In this document: piece by piece, positions 41,307 through 49,827 of the stretch
How positions within the stretch are numbered: the first letter of the stretch is position 1
Layout: each line of letters opens with the position of its first letter
Made by a program: the position numbers and the translations under genes
Assembly: GCA_937874695.1 (NCBI GenBank)
Contig: CALNAJ010000029.1
Span: 124,001 to 188,000, forward strand
Length of the DNA stretch: 64,000 nt
Direction of reading: 5' to 3'
Source: an uncultured Lactobacillus sp.
Lineage (GTDB): Bacteria; Bacillota; Bacilli; Lactobacillales; Lactobacillaceae
Notes under the pieces: generated by a model
The model's database searches: none
Told to the model about the DNA's origin: nothing
Seen by the model: only the letters and a program-made list of their open reading frames with translations

Positions 41307-42338
41307 TTATGCCGTTTGTCCCCCGGCGAATTGCGTCATAAACAACGAAAACAACATTTCTGGCGCCATTGCAGTGGATTTCATCTGTTTTTCTACTCGG
41401 AATAATCCTAAGTAAGCTTGGTTCAAATCGGTCAGCTTGAACCGCCTTTGCGACTGTAGTGCCAATTTAATCCGATACGGATGGACCTTCAACAGGCTCG
41501 CCAGCTTACCCTGACTATATCCCTGCTTAGCCAATACCTTCGTTTGAATTAACAAGCGGAATTGTCCTTGCAAAATGGCATTGATTTTGAGTGGTTCTTC
41601 CTTTGCCAACAACAACTCCCGGTATAGGGTGACCGCCTTAGCCGTGTCCTTAGCCAAAACCTGATTGACCAGATCAAAGACATTTTGGGTCAACGTCTGG
41701 GCCACCAATCCGGTAACGGCATCCGGTTGGATCGTCTTCTGCGGATAGGCAAAGAGTTCCAGCTTAGGGAGCTCTGCCATCATCAGTGTCAGATCCGCAT
41801 CCGTGCGTTGAATCAGCTCACCCAAGGCCGCTGGATCCATGGTGTACCCATCCTGCTTGAGCTGAGTCGTCACAAATTGGCGCACGTCGCGTTCGGAAAA
41901 ATTACCAATATCAATGGTCGTGGCCACTTTTTTAAGCTGTTTGGAAACCTTCTTACGGCCATCCAACTTCTCATAGGGCGCAAAAAAGACCAGCACCGTG
42001 CTCTCCATTGGTGATCCTAAGTATGTTTGTAGACTGGCAACATCGTGTTCGACCTTCTGTTTCTTGGTCTCCCCGGTCAGAAACTGAGGATTGTCGATAC
42101 AGACGACCCGCCGTTCACCAAAGAACGGTGCTGCCATAGCATCATCCAACGCAACGGCCAGTGGTACGGTATCCATATCATAGGTCGCGTAGTTCATCGT
42201 CTGTTCTTCAGCGGGAACGACCGACTTGAAGGCCGTCTTCAGTCGTCGCTGAAGGTAATCTGCTTGCCCCATAATCAAGTAAACCGGTGCAAGTTTGCCC
42301 CCAGTTGCCAAAGTTTTTAAGAGTTCATTAATCGTCAA
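41307..42338 (-). CDS. holA: DNA polymerase III subunit delta
   Basis: Clamp-loader subunit that opens the sliding clamp. 343 residues: LAPVYLIMGQADYLQRRL at the start, the family block RRVVCIDNPQFL and the C-terminal RIKLALQSQRRFKLTDLNQAY. Its start overlaps comEC by 4 bp (ATGA type), so the competence operon ends in a replication gene, the common order in Bacilli. Confidence 0.95.
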   Translation of the reverse strand: MTINELLKTLATGGKLAPVYLIMGQADYLQRRLKTAFKSVVPAEEQTMNYATYDMDTVPLAVALDDAMAAPFFGERRVVCIDNPQFLTGETKKQKVEHDVASLQTYLGSPMESTVLVFFAPYEKLDGRKKVSKQLKKVATTIDIGNFSERDVRQFVTTQLKQDGYTMDPAALGELIQRTDADLTLMMAELPKLELFAYPQKTIQPDAVTGLVAQTLTQNVFDLVNQVLAKDTAKAVTLYRELLLAKEEPLKINAILQGQFRLLIQTKVLAKQGYSQGKLASLLKVHPYRIKLALQSQRRFKLTDLNQAYLGLFRVEKQMKSTAMAPEMLFSLFMTQFAGGQTA

Positions 42339-44602
42339 GAGTCCCGTTCCCCTTTTAATTTAGTCTGCCAGACACCGTGTTTTCCCGCATAGACGTAGCG
42401 AATCATCCCGCTCGTTTGGGTACTCACCGCTGGCACATCGGCCGCCCGCAACGTTGCTAAAGTTTCAGCATGTGGATGACCATAGCGATTCTCCCGCCCT
42501 GCCGAAATAATCGCCCATCGTGGACGGAGCTGCTCGATAAAGGCCGGTGCACTGGCCGTCTTACTGCCGTGATGTCCTAATTTTAACACGTCCGTTCGAA
42601 GCTGTGGGTCATCACCTATAATTTTATGTTCACCGGCTTGGTCCAAATCCCCCATAAAGAGAAAGTTTAACCCGCCAAAATCACCCTGTAAGGCTAAGGA
42701 ATTGGCATTTTCGGCTGGAGCTGCCTCGTACGGATGTCGGACCCGTAACGGCACCTGACTGGCAATCGTGATCGGTTGAATTTTTACTGGGAAACGACTG
42801 TGGGTCAATACGTGTTGCCACCCCGGTTCCGACTCCATCCCCGCTGGCACAAGCAGTCGTTTAACTTTGATTGCTTGCAGAAAAGCCGGCAAATCCCCAA
42901 TATGGTCGGCATCGTGGTGGGTCAGATACAGGTCATCTATGTGGTCAATCCCCAAGCTCCGCAGATAGTTCAGATTCGTATGTGTCGCGGCATACGTGAT
43001 GGACGTATTTGGCACCCATTTGGGTTGTGGAAAAGCCAAGTGACCACCGGTATCGATCATCGCAATCCGCCGATTGAACGGCTCCCGTAGCAAAATACTA
43101 TCGCCTTGACCGACGTCAAAGTAAGCGACCTCGCCATGGAGCGGGAAATGAATCAAGCCATATACTAACCCGTAGCTCGCGAGTAAACCGACTAACCATC
43201 GTCGACGCTGACGTGGTGGTCGACTAAACACCCCCCAACTCAACGCTAGCCACAACCAACACACCCACCACCACGGCTTGCCAAAGCTCACATTTCCCGG
43301 TAATTCAGCTAAGCGGGCCAGTCCGCCATCCAGCATGGCTAGAACGGTCGCACTCCACCCACTAATCGCTGGCAACCAGGAAAAGCTTACGACGCCGATC
43401 AAGGTTACTGGCAACATGACTAATGGAAATAGTGGCACCAGTACCACGTTGGCCAGAATTGTCAGCATGTGCCACTGGAAAATACCGTTGAGTAGGCTGG
43501 GCAACCCCAATAACGTCAAACCAACTTGCCGCCACCCGTGTGACTCGTGCGCCAACAGAATCAGGCCGAGCGACAAACCATAGCTTAATTGGCTTCCCAA
43601 CTCAAAGAGCATTCCGGAATTCACCAACAAACCGATTGCTAAGGCCCCAGCCCAGGCATCCAACGCACTTACCCGCACGCGAAACTTTCGGCCGCCCAGC
43701 TGGATTCCCCGCATCAAACAAGCCCGCAACACACCGCTACCACCACCGGCCAGAATAAAATAACCGGGAAGCCCGAGGAGCAGTCCCCATTCCCAGTGTT
43801 CCCGCTGGATTCGGAGATGGACACACAACCATTCCACCACCGTCAGTAGTAACGCCACGTGTAGACCAGAAATTGCAAATAAATGCAAGAGCCCCAGTTG
43901 CTGCATCCCCTGCAGCTCCTGAACGGCTTCTGCTGCACGACTTCCGGGTAGAAGTCCCAATGCATAGACCCGTAACGCCCCCGGGAGTCGATCACAGTAA
44001 CGAATCAAACGGGTCCGTTGCCGGTGCCACCAGTTACTCACAACTTGTAATGGCGATGATGGCGCGGTCTGCCGCTGAAGAACACTGACGATCTTAACGG
44101 ACTTGGTCACGCCACGATGACGCCAGTAACTGGCACCATCGAATTGATTGAAATTTGTCGCCGGCAGAATGCCTACCTGCTGCCCACTCACCTGCCAAAG
44201 CTGTGGCTGACGCAATTGCTTCAAGTGTTGCAGTTCCGAAGCAGACTGGGCCCAGCCACGAACCGTCAGTGGCTCCCCGGTCTGCTGATTTCGCGCGACA
44301 AAGTAATAGCTGGCCCCGTGGAAAACGAGCGCATCTGGCTGAAACGTCATCGCTAAGGTCACGTTGGTCGGCTGAAATGCCGAAACTTGCCGGTGTGTCA
44401 CCTGTGCCTGTCGCCACGCGAAAATGCCACTAAAGATGAGTGCTAGTAATAGGGTGACCAAAAGCGTCCGGCGTGATTGCAACGCCACCACGCGTCCAAA
44501 CGTCAAGGCTACCAGTCCCATGCCGGCCACCGGATGACCGCCAAAAACGACGCTGATAGCCGCCAAGGGTAAACACGCTAAGAACCAGTGGTTAGCTGCC
44601 AC
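42335..44602 (-). CDS. comEC: DNA internalisation protein ComEC/Rec2
   Basis: Membrane channel through which one strand of transforming DNA enters. 755 residues: N-terminal hydrophobic segment and DUF4131-like domain, the ComEC competence domain with GLLHLFAISGLHVALL and many membrane helices, then a C-terminal metallo-beta-lactamase domain (DVGQGDSILL, LTHHDADHIGDLPAF, FMGDLD, KLGHHGSKT) that keeps its metal ligands and may degrade the non-transforming strand. Full length with no frameshift. Confidence 0.95.
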   Translation of the reverse strand: MAANHWFLACLPLAAISVVFGGHPVAGMGLVALTFGRVVALQSRRTLLVTLLLALIFSGIFAWRQAQVTHRQVSAFQPTNVTLAMTFQPDALVFHGASYYFVARNQQTGEPLTVRGWAQSASELQHLKQLRQPQLWQVSGQQVGILPATNFNQFDGASYWRHRGVTKSVKIVSVLQRQTAPSSPLQVVSNWWHRQRTRLIRYCDRLPGALRVYALGLLPGSRAAEAVQELQGMQQLGLLHLFAISGLHVALLLTVVEWLCVHLRIQREHWEWGLLLGLPGYFILAGGGSGVLRACLMRGIQLGGRKFRVRVSALDAWAGALAIGLLVNSGMLFELGSQLSYGLSLGLILLAHESHGWRQVGLTLLGLPSLLNGIFQWHMLTILANVVLVPLFPLVMLPVTLIGVVSFSWLPAISGWSATVLAMLDGGLARLAELPGNVSFGKPWWWVCWLWLALSWGVFSRPPRQRRRWLVGLLASYGLVYGLIHFPLHGEVAYFDVGQGDSILLREPFNRRIAMIDTGGHLAFPQPKWVPNTSITYAATHTNLNYLRSLGIDHIDDLYLTHHDADHIGDLPAFLQAIKVKRLLVPAGMESEPGWQHVLTHSRFPVKIQPITIASQVPLRVRHPYEAAPAENANSLALQGDFGGLNFLFMGDLDQAGEHKIIGDDPQLRTDVLKLGHHGSKTASAPAFIEQLRPRWAIISAGRENRYGHPHAETLATLRAADVPAVSTQTSGMIRYVYAGKHGVWQTKLKGERDS

Positions 44603-45081
44603 TAATCCTGTTTAGGTTGTTCAAATGGTAACTCCGTCAACAGTGCTGGATCCACACTGACCTGATTCAAGGTTACGTGCTTCAGAGCAATTAGTTTCTG
44701 AGCGTAAGGATCGTTGTGGTAGTTACGCATGTACGTAATCTTCTTAATACCGGCCTGCAGTAGCATCTTCGTGCATTGCAAGCATGGAAAATCCGTGACG
44801 TAAATTTCAGCACCGTCCGTGGCCTCACCAAATTTGGCACACTGCAGAATGGCATTCATTTCAGCGTGAATCGTTCGGACGCAGTGCCCATCTACCAGGT
44901 AGCAACCCTCGTCTAGGCAATGGTCGTCACCAGATACCGACCCGTTGTACCCCGCGGCAATGATCCGCTTGTCACGAACCAGAGTTGCCCCAACCGACAG
45001 CCGGTTGCAGGTACTCCGTGTGGAAATGACTAACGCCTGAAGCATAAAGTATTGATCCCAAGGAATTCTTTCTCTCTGCAT
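44602..45081 (-). CDS. comEB: dCMP deaminase-family protein ComEB
   Basis: Zinc deaminase of the dCMP deaminase family. 159 residues. Zinc ligands in TIHAEMNAIL and FPCLQCTKML; the pattern SVGATLVRDKRIIAAGYNGS binds substrate. It supplies dUMP from dCMP; a role in transformation is not needed in Bacillus. The ATG at 45081 follows GGGGA and gives a normal length. Downstream comEC begins 1 bp into its stop. Confidence 0.95.
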   Translation of the reverse strand: MQRERIPWDQYFMLQALVISTRSTCNRLSVGATLVRDKRIIAAGYNGSVSGDDHCLDEGCYLVDGHCVRTIHAEMNAILQCAKFGEATDGAEIYVTDFPCLQCTKMLLQAGIKKITYMRNYHNDPYAQKLIALKHVTLNQVSVDPALLTELPFEQPKQD

Positions 45082-45246
45082 GATAAAGTCCCCATTTCCT
45101 ATCAATTTAAAATTCATTTGCTGATTCAGCGGGTGCAAAAACGACTCTCATCACCCAGTAACTCTCACTAGCTTACACCATCCATCTAAAATTAACACTA
45201 ACGCATCGCCGCCAACAGACCACTGGTTGTCGCCAATTCCAAGCAT
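45082..45246. other. Gap between comEA and comEB
   Basis: 165 bp without a gene or clear terminator. It may contain an internal promoter for comEB. Confidence 0.4.
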
Positions 45247-45951
45247 CTAAGTGGTCAATTGGTCTTGCAAGTTAGCTACCGTCTTCTCGCCGAATCCCGG
45301 CACTTGTGTAAGATCCTTCACCGTCTGAAAGGACCCATGAGCCGTCCGATAGTCGATGATCTTCTGGGCCTTCTTTTCGCCAATCCCGGTCAGTTGCTGG
45401 AGATCCGCCACCGTTGCCGTATTCAGATTAATAACAGCTGTCGGCCCGCTGGATTTAGCGTTCCCGCTACTTCCAGACTGACCAGCTGCCTTGGCCGTAG
45501 TCGTCTCCTTACCACTGTTACCAATCGGCTTCTCACCCTTCATCGGAATAGCTAACTGCTGTTGATCGGTCAGCCGAGACGCTAGATTCACCTGTTGACG
45601 GTCGGCCTTAGCCGTTAGACCCCCCGCAGATTTGACCGCATCGGCGACCCGCATGCCCTCCGTAAACTCGTACAACCCCGGGTGAGCCACGGCCCCCTGA
45701 ACGTCCACAAAGACGCGGGTGTCGTGGCTACTGACCCGACTGGCCGTGCTGACGCCCGTTGCTGTGTGGTCGGATGTGTGACTCGTCTGAGCCTGTGCTG
45801 GTGGTACCGCTGCCGGCAAAGGCGTTGGTGCCGCATGACTCGTGATGAGCCAGCCACCCAGACCGATTCCCACCACAACGACGAGTATCCCACCGATAAT
45901 GAGCTGATAACGCCGTGCCAACCCCAACCACCAATCTCCAATCATTTGCAT
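45247..45951 (-). CDS. comEA: Competence DNA receptor ComEA
   Basis: Membrane-anchored receptor that binds double-stranded DNA outside the membrane. 234 residues: a transmembrane helix near 16-36 (LIIGGILVVVVGIGLGGWLI), a Ser/Thr/Pro-rich stalk, an SLBB domain (VDVQGAVAHPGLYEF), a second linker and the C-terminal helix-hairpin-helix pair (LNTATVADLQQLTGIGEKKAQ, KDLTQVPGFGEKTV). The ATG at 45951 follows AAGGGGG. First gene of the com operon. Confidence 0.95.
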   Translation of the reverse strand: MQMIGDWWLGLARRYQLIIGGILVVVVGIGLGGWLITSHAAPTPLPAAVPPAQAQTSHTSDHTATGVSTASRVSSHDTRVFVDVQGAVAHPGLYEFTEGMRVADAVKSAGGLTAKADRQQVNLASRLTDQQQLAIPMKGEKPIGNSGKETTTAKAAGQSGSSGNAKSSGPTAVINLNTATVADLQQLTGIGEKKAQKIIDYRTAHGSFQTVKDLTQVPGFGEKTVANLQDQLTT

Positions 45952-46010
45952 GCTAATTGCCCCCTTTACTCTTAACTCCGTAATTAAAGCCAAAATAAAC
46001 TTTTAAAATC

Positions 46011-46041
46011 AAAAAAATCCCTCTTTTTTTCAAAGAGGAAT
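46011..46041 (-). terminator. Terminator after ylbL
   Basis: On the minus strand ATTCCTCTTT pairs with AAAGAGGGAT and is followed by T7. It separates ylbL from the com operon. Confidence 0.85.
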
Positions 46042-46047
46042 TTCAAC

Positions 46048-47094
46048 TTAATGCATTTTCAGGTAATGAACCGCGTCGTCAAAGGACTTGACGGGCACAA
46101 CCTTCATATTTGGCGCATACTTTTTCGCCGTTTTCTTAGCCAATTGATAATTGGTCATATGCTGTTCTTCATACTTCAACAGTAACTTACTTGGCTTGAC
46201 GTACGGGGCAAAGAAGACAGTTGCACCGGCCCGCTTGGCCGCAACGATTTTCTTGTCAATGCCACCGATCTCACCAACGTTACCGTTAGCATCAATCGTC
46301 CCCGTCCCGGCAACCTTCTTGCCGTGACGAAGATTCTGGCCTGTCGCCTGCGTATAGATCTGCAGACTAAACATCAGTCCACCAGACGGTCCACCGATAT
46401 TTCCGGCATCGACCGTAACCTTGGGCTTAGCCGTCACCTTCACGTTATCCGTCAGGGTGATGCCAATACCAGCCTTCTTCGTAGGCAACCGCATCAGCTT
46501 CTGCGTGGCTACGTGCGTCTTACCATTGTGTCGGTAGGTAATCGTGGCCTTCGCGCCAACCTTTTGCCGTTGAATGTACTGCTGGTAGCCGACCATCGAA
46601 TTGAAATGACGGCCGTTGACCTTAGTCACCGTATCGCCAACCTGTAGTTGCTTGGCAAACGGCGACTTCTGATCCACGCTCAACACGTAAATCCCCAAAT
46701 AGTTTCGGATCACCGGCTTTTTGGCAGCCTTATAGGCCGTGTAGATTGACTCATTAATAGCACTTTGCATGTAAAAATTCTGGACTTTATCGTAGGTGGC
46801 GTTACTCTGCCCACCCGTCACGGCATCCACGCTTTCAATGCTGTAAATTGAATTCATCTTGGCATACAGATAAGTCGCCGGCCGTGCTTGCGCCAACGCC
46901 ACGGAAGTAATCATGTACTTTCCCTTATCCTTGTCTGGATGTCCAGGCATCTTCACAAAAGTCTTAAGATTGTCAGCTTCACCGGGGCCCTCGATATACT
47001 TGGGTAGCGGCATAAAGAAAAACGCCAAGACAGCAATCGCTAAAATCAGCGTACCGATGACTTGACGCCACTGATGACGCGTCAACTTCCACAT
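46048..47094 (-). CDS. PDZ and Lon-type serine protease (YlbL/SepM family)
   Basis: 348 residues: one N-terminal transmembrane helix (VIGTLILAIAVLAFFFM), a PDZ domain about 130-205 (VLSVDQKSPFAKQLQVGD) and a Lon-like protease domain with catalytic Ser in GGPSGGLMFS and Lys in DKKIVAAKRAGATVFFAP. Family members process signal peptides or pheromones at the membrane (SepM) or cleave cell-division regulators under DNA damage (YlbL in Bacillus). Directly follows coaD. Confidence 0.92.
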   Translation of the reverse strand: MWKLTRHQWRQVIGTLILAIAVLAFFFMPLPKYIEGPGEADNLKTFVKMPGHPDKDKGKYMITSVALAQARPATYLYAKMNSIYSIESVDAVTGGQSNATYDKVQNFYMQSAINESIYTAYKAAKKPVIRNYLGIYVLSVDQKSPFAKQLQVGDTVTKVNGRHFNSMVGYQQYIQRQKVGAKATITYRHNGKTHVATQKLMRLPTKKAGIGITLTDNVKVTAKPKVTVDAGNIGGPSGGLMFSLQIYTQATGQNLRHGKKVAGTGTIDANGNVGEIGGIDKKIVAAKRAGATVFFAPYVKPSKLLLKYEEQHMTNYQLAKKTAKKYAPNMKVVPVKSFDDAVHYLKMH

Positions 47095-47580
47095 CTATTT
47101 GTCACGCTCCAATCGCTCCCGCAGCCCCTGAGCGACCGCTGGTGGTACCAACTGGGTCAGATCACCACCAAATTGGGCAACTTCCTTCAACAGGCTGGAC
47201 GAGACAAACTGATACTTTGGAGCCGCCATCAAACAAACCGTGTCGATCTGGTCATCCAACGCCCGGTTCATCCCAGCAATCCCTTGTTCAAACTCGAAAT
47301 CGGTGCTGTTACGCAAGCCACGAACTAAGACCGTGGCATGGACTGACCGCATAAAATCAACCGTCAGTCCCGTCTCGACTTGAACCGAGACGTTCGGCAA
47401 GTCTTGCGTGCCAGCCTCGATGAAGGCCACCCGTTCGCTGGCGGTAAAGACACCACGTTTGGACGTATTCTGCCCCACCGCAACGATCAGGTGATCAAAC
47501 ATCTTGCTAGCCCGCTGAATCAGATCCAGATGGCCATTCGTCAGTGGATCAAAGCTCCCTGGAAAGACTGCAATCGTCAT
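47095..47580 (-). CDS. coaD: Phosphopantetheine adenylyltransferase
   Basis: Penultimate step of CoA synthesis: 4'-phosphopantetheine plus ATP gives dephospho-CoA. 161 residues with FPGSFDPLTNGHLDLI (nucleotidyl-transferase HxGH variant TNGH) and VRGLRNSTDFEFE. Stop of rsmD and ATG of coaD share a base, so translation is coupled. Confidence 0.97.
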   Translation of the reverse strand: MTIAVFPGSFDPLTNGHLDLIQRASKMFDHLIVAVGQNTSKRGVFTASERVAFIEAGTQDLPNVSVQVETGLTVDFMRSVHATVLVRGLRNSTDFEFEQGIAGMNRALDDQIDTVCLMAAPKYQFVSSSLLKEVAQFGGDLTQLVPPAVAQGLRERLERDK

Positions 47581-48140
47581 TACCCTTCACTCCCTAGCGC
47601 ATAAATCGTCAGTTCAGTGATTCCGTAGTCTCGGCGTTCAACAAAATCAAAACCGTCGATGTCGTCAGGCAACTGTGCATTCTGGTCCGTCTCACAGATA
47701 ATCCGTGCACCGGCCGCCAACAACCCCAGCTCCCGCAGAGTCGCCATTTGTTCGGCAATCTTTTGTTGTGCATACGGCGGATCAAAGAAAACCAAGTTAA
47801 ATTGATCCCCCCGATCGGCCAGTTCCTTCAAGGCCCGATTAGCGTCACGTTTCAGAATCTCAAATTTCTCTGGAGCCTTCGTGACAGCCACGTTATCCTT
47901 GATCGTCTTGATGGCCGCGTATTGCTTGTCGATCAGAACGGCCTGGTCCACGCCACGAGACACGGCTTCGATGCTCAACCCGCCGGAACCGGCGAACAAG
48001 TCCAGACTACGTCCCCCATCGAAATAAGGGCCAATGATATTGAACAGGGCCTCTTTGACCTTGTCCGTAGTTGGCCGCGTGGCCATACCGGGAACGGCTT
48101 TGAGTCGCCGACCACCAAAATCACCTGCTACAATTCTCAT
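47580..48140 (-). CDS. rsmD: 16S rRNA (guanine966-N2)-methyltransferase
   Basis: Methylates G966 of 16S rRNA. 186 residues: RIVAGDFGGRRLKAVPG, SAM loop DLFAGSGGLSIEA, and the catalytic FFDPPYAQ. Overlaps ylbG by 4 bp and coaD by one base, the usual ylbG-rsmD-coaD-ylbL operon of Bacilli. Confidence 0.96.
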   Translation of the reverse strand: MRIVAGDFGGRRLKAVPGMATRPTTDKVKEALFNIIGPYFDGGRSLDLFAGSGGLSIEAVSRGVDQAVLIDKQYAAIKTIKDNVAVTKAPEKFEILKRDANRALKELADRGDQFNLVFFDPPYAQQKIAEQMATLRELGLLAAGARIICETDQNAQLPDDIDGFDFVERRDYGITELTIYALGSEG

Positions 48141-48418
48141 TCATCATCATCCTTCGTTGCGGCCGCCATCTCTTCGGCGACACCATTAAATGTTTCATTA
48201 ATTTCTGGCCGTTGTGACGCGACGACCCGCTTGACAAAGCGTAAGTGGTTCAACTGATCCGTCAATGAGGCCACATCCGCTTGATCCACGTACAATACCA
48301 CATAACGCATCTTCTTAGACACATACATGACAGTACCGTAGCGCTTCAATTGGCGGGTCTGTTTCAAACTATACGTATACACGATCAGACTCTGTCGTGG
48401 TTGAATTTCAAATGCCAT
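48137..48418 (-). CDS. ylbG: YlbG family protein (DUF2129/UPF0298)
   Basis: A 93-residue RNA-binding-like small protein: QPRQSLIVYTYSLKQTRQLK, then RYGTVMYVSKKMRYVVLYVD. Function unknown; its fixed place before rsmD suggests a link to rRNA modification. GAGGTCG before the ATG. Acidic tail EEMAAATKDDDE is lineage-specific. Confidence 0.92.
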   Translation of the reverse strand: MAFEIQPRQSLIVYTYSLKQTRQLKRYGTVMYVSKKMRYVVLYVDQADVASLTDQLNHLRFVKRVVASQRPEINETFNGVAEEMAAATKDDDE

Positions 48419-48434
48419 CAGTCGACCTCCTCAG

Positions 48435-49589
48435 TTAATGTGTGGCGCGGTAACGTTTCTGCCGCGCACTAATATTCATGACGACCCCCATAACCAGCGC
48501 AAGGGTCCAGGTACTGGACCCCCCGTAACTGATGAAGGGGAATGTCACCCCGGTAATTGGCAGTAAGCCCAAGACCCCACCCAAGTTGAACAGCGTCTGC
48601 ACCGTTAAATAGGTCGCTGCGCCGTAACAAATCAGCGTGTGGTAGGCAGAATTACTCCGAATCCCGACCAATACCGTCCGGGTAATAATCAAGAACAGCA
48701 AGGTAATCACGCCCAAAGCCGTGATCAGCCCGAGTTCTTCGGCCAAAATGGCCATGATGAAGTCGGTGTTGGGCTCGGGTAAGTACCCCGTTTTCTGAAT
48801 ACTATTCCCCCAACCAACACCTAAGATTCCCCCATTACTCAACGCATAATAGGAGTTCACCAACTGTTGGCCGACCCCTTGGGAATGCTCAAATGGATTC
48901 ACAAAGGCCACAACCCGTTGAAGTTGGTAAATATTCTTAGCAAAACTCATCTCGGAAATCTTAACGGCTAACGGGAAGATTACCCCCATAACCACTAAAA
49001 GCGCCCCCAAAAAGTAAGTAATGGCCCGCTTCCAGTTAAAGCCACTCGACAGCAGCATGACAAAGACGATGCTGGCGTTGATGGTCGCTCCCCCTAAATC
49101 CGGTTGAATAAAGATCAAGCTGATCATGGCCGCACTGATGAGGACAGGCCGCAACATCACAGCCCACCAGCCTTCAATAGCAATGGCATCCTGACGCCGA
49201 TCGATGACGTGCGCTAGCCAAATGATAAGATAAAATTTCACAAACTCGGCGGGTTGAATACTAATCGGACCCAACCGAATCCATCCAGCCGCCCCGTTGA
49301 TGGTCTTGCCGATAATCAACAGAAATAGCAGTGACCCAATCGCAATCACACTGGCATACTTCAAGATTTTCTTATCACGTAATTTATTTAAATTCATGAG
49401 CACCATAAAGGTGTAGATGGCCAATCCCAGAATCACGTAAAGCAGTTGCTTCACAAGATAGCTACCGGGACTCCCCCCATTTTGCGAGCCAATATCAGCA
49501 CTGGCGGAGTACACCATCACGATTCCAAAGAGGCTCAAAATTAAGTATGGCACAAATAGCCAATAGTCCAAATATTTTAACTTCCGCAT
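48435..49589 (-). CDS. ftsW: Cell-division glycosyltransferase FtsW (SEDS family)
   Basis: Polymerises lipid II into glycan at the septum. 384 residues with about ten membrane helices; LIIWLAHV, FIQPDLGGATI (catalytic Asp region) and the C-terminal PFISYGGSS are SEDS hallmarks. ATG at 49589 after TTGGAGCGAG; six earlier codons are unlikely. The adjacent ylbG cluster and the sequence favour FtsW over RodA, but the two are hard to separate. Confidence 0.93.
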   Translation of the reverse strand: MRKLKYLDYWLFVPYLILSLFGIVMVYSASADIGSQNGGSPGSYLVKQLLYVILGLAIYTFMVLMNLNKLRDKKILKYASVIAIGSLLFLLIIGKTINGAAGWIRLGPISIQPAEFVKFYLIIWLAHVIDRRQDAIAIEGWWAVMLRPVLISAAMISLIFIQPDLGGATINASIVFVMLLSSGFNWKRAITYFLGALLVVMGVIFPLAVKISEMSFAKNIYQLQRVVAFVNPFEHSQGVGQQLVNSYYALSNGGILGVGWGNSIQKTGYLPEPNTDFIMAILAEELGLITALGVITLLFLIITRTVLVGIRSNSAYHTLICYGAATYLTVQTLFNLGGVLGLLPITGVTFPFISYGGSSTWTLALVMGVVMNISARQKRYRATH

Positions 49590-49827
49590 ATGTTTCACTC
49601 GCTCCAAGCCTGCCGTCCGTAGACGGTAATCGAATGTTTATATTATAGCATAGCTTCCGTTTAAGATTGTGATAAAACTGGGAAGGATTGCCATAGCTGG
49701 CAATGAAACGTGTATCTGCCATCGTTAAGTTTACCAGGTCACCTTACACGAAACTTACAAAAAAGCCAGCAACAACCGCAGTTTCCTGCAGCCATTACCG
49801 GCTCGAATTTAAATTAAGTTTTAGAAA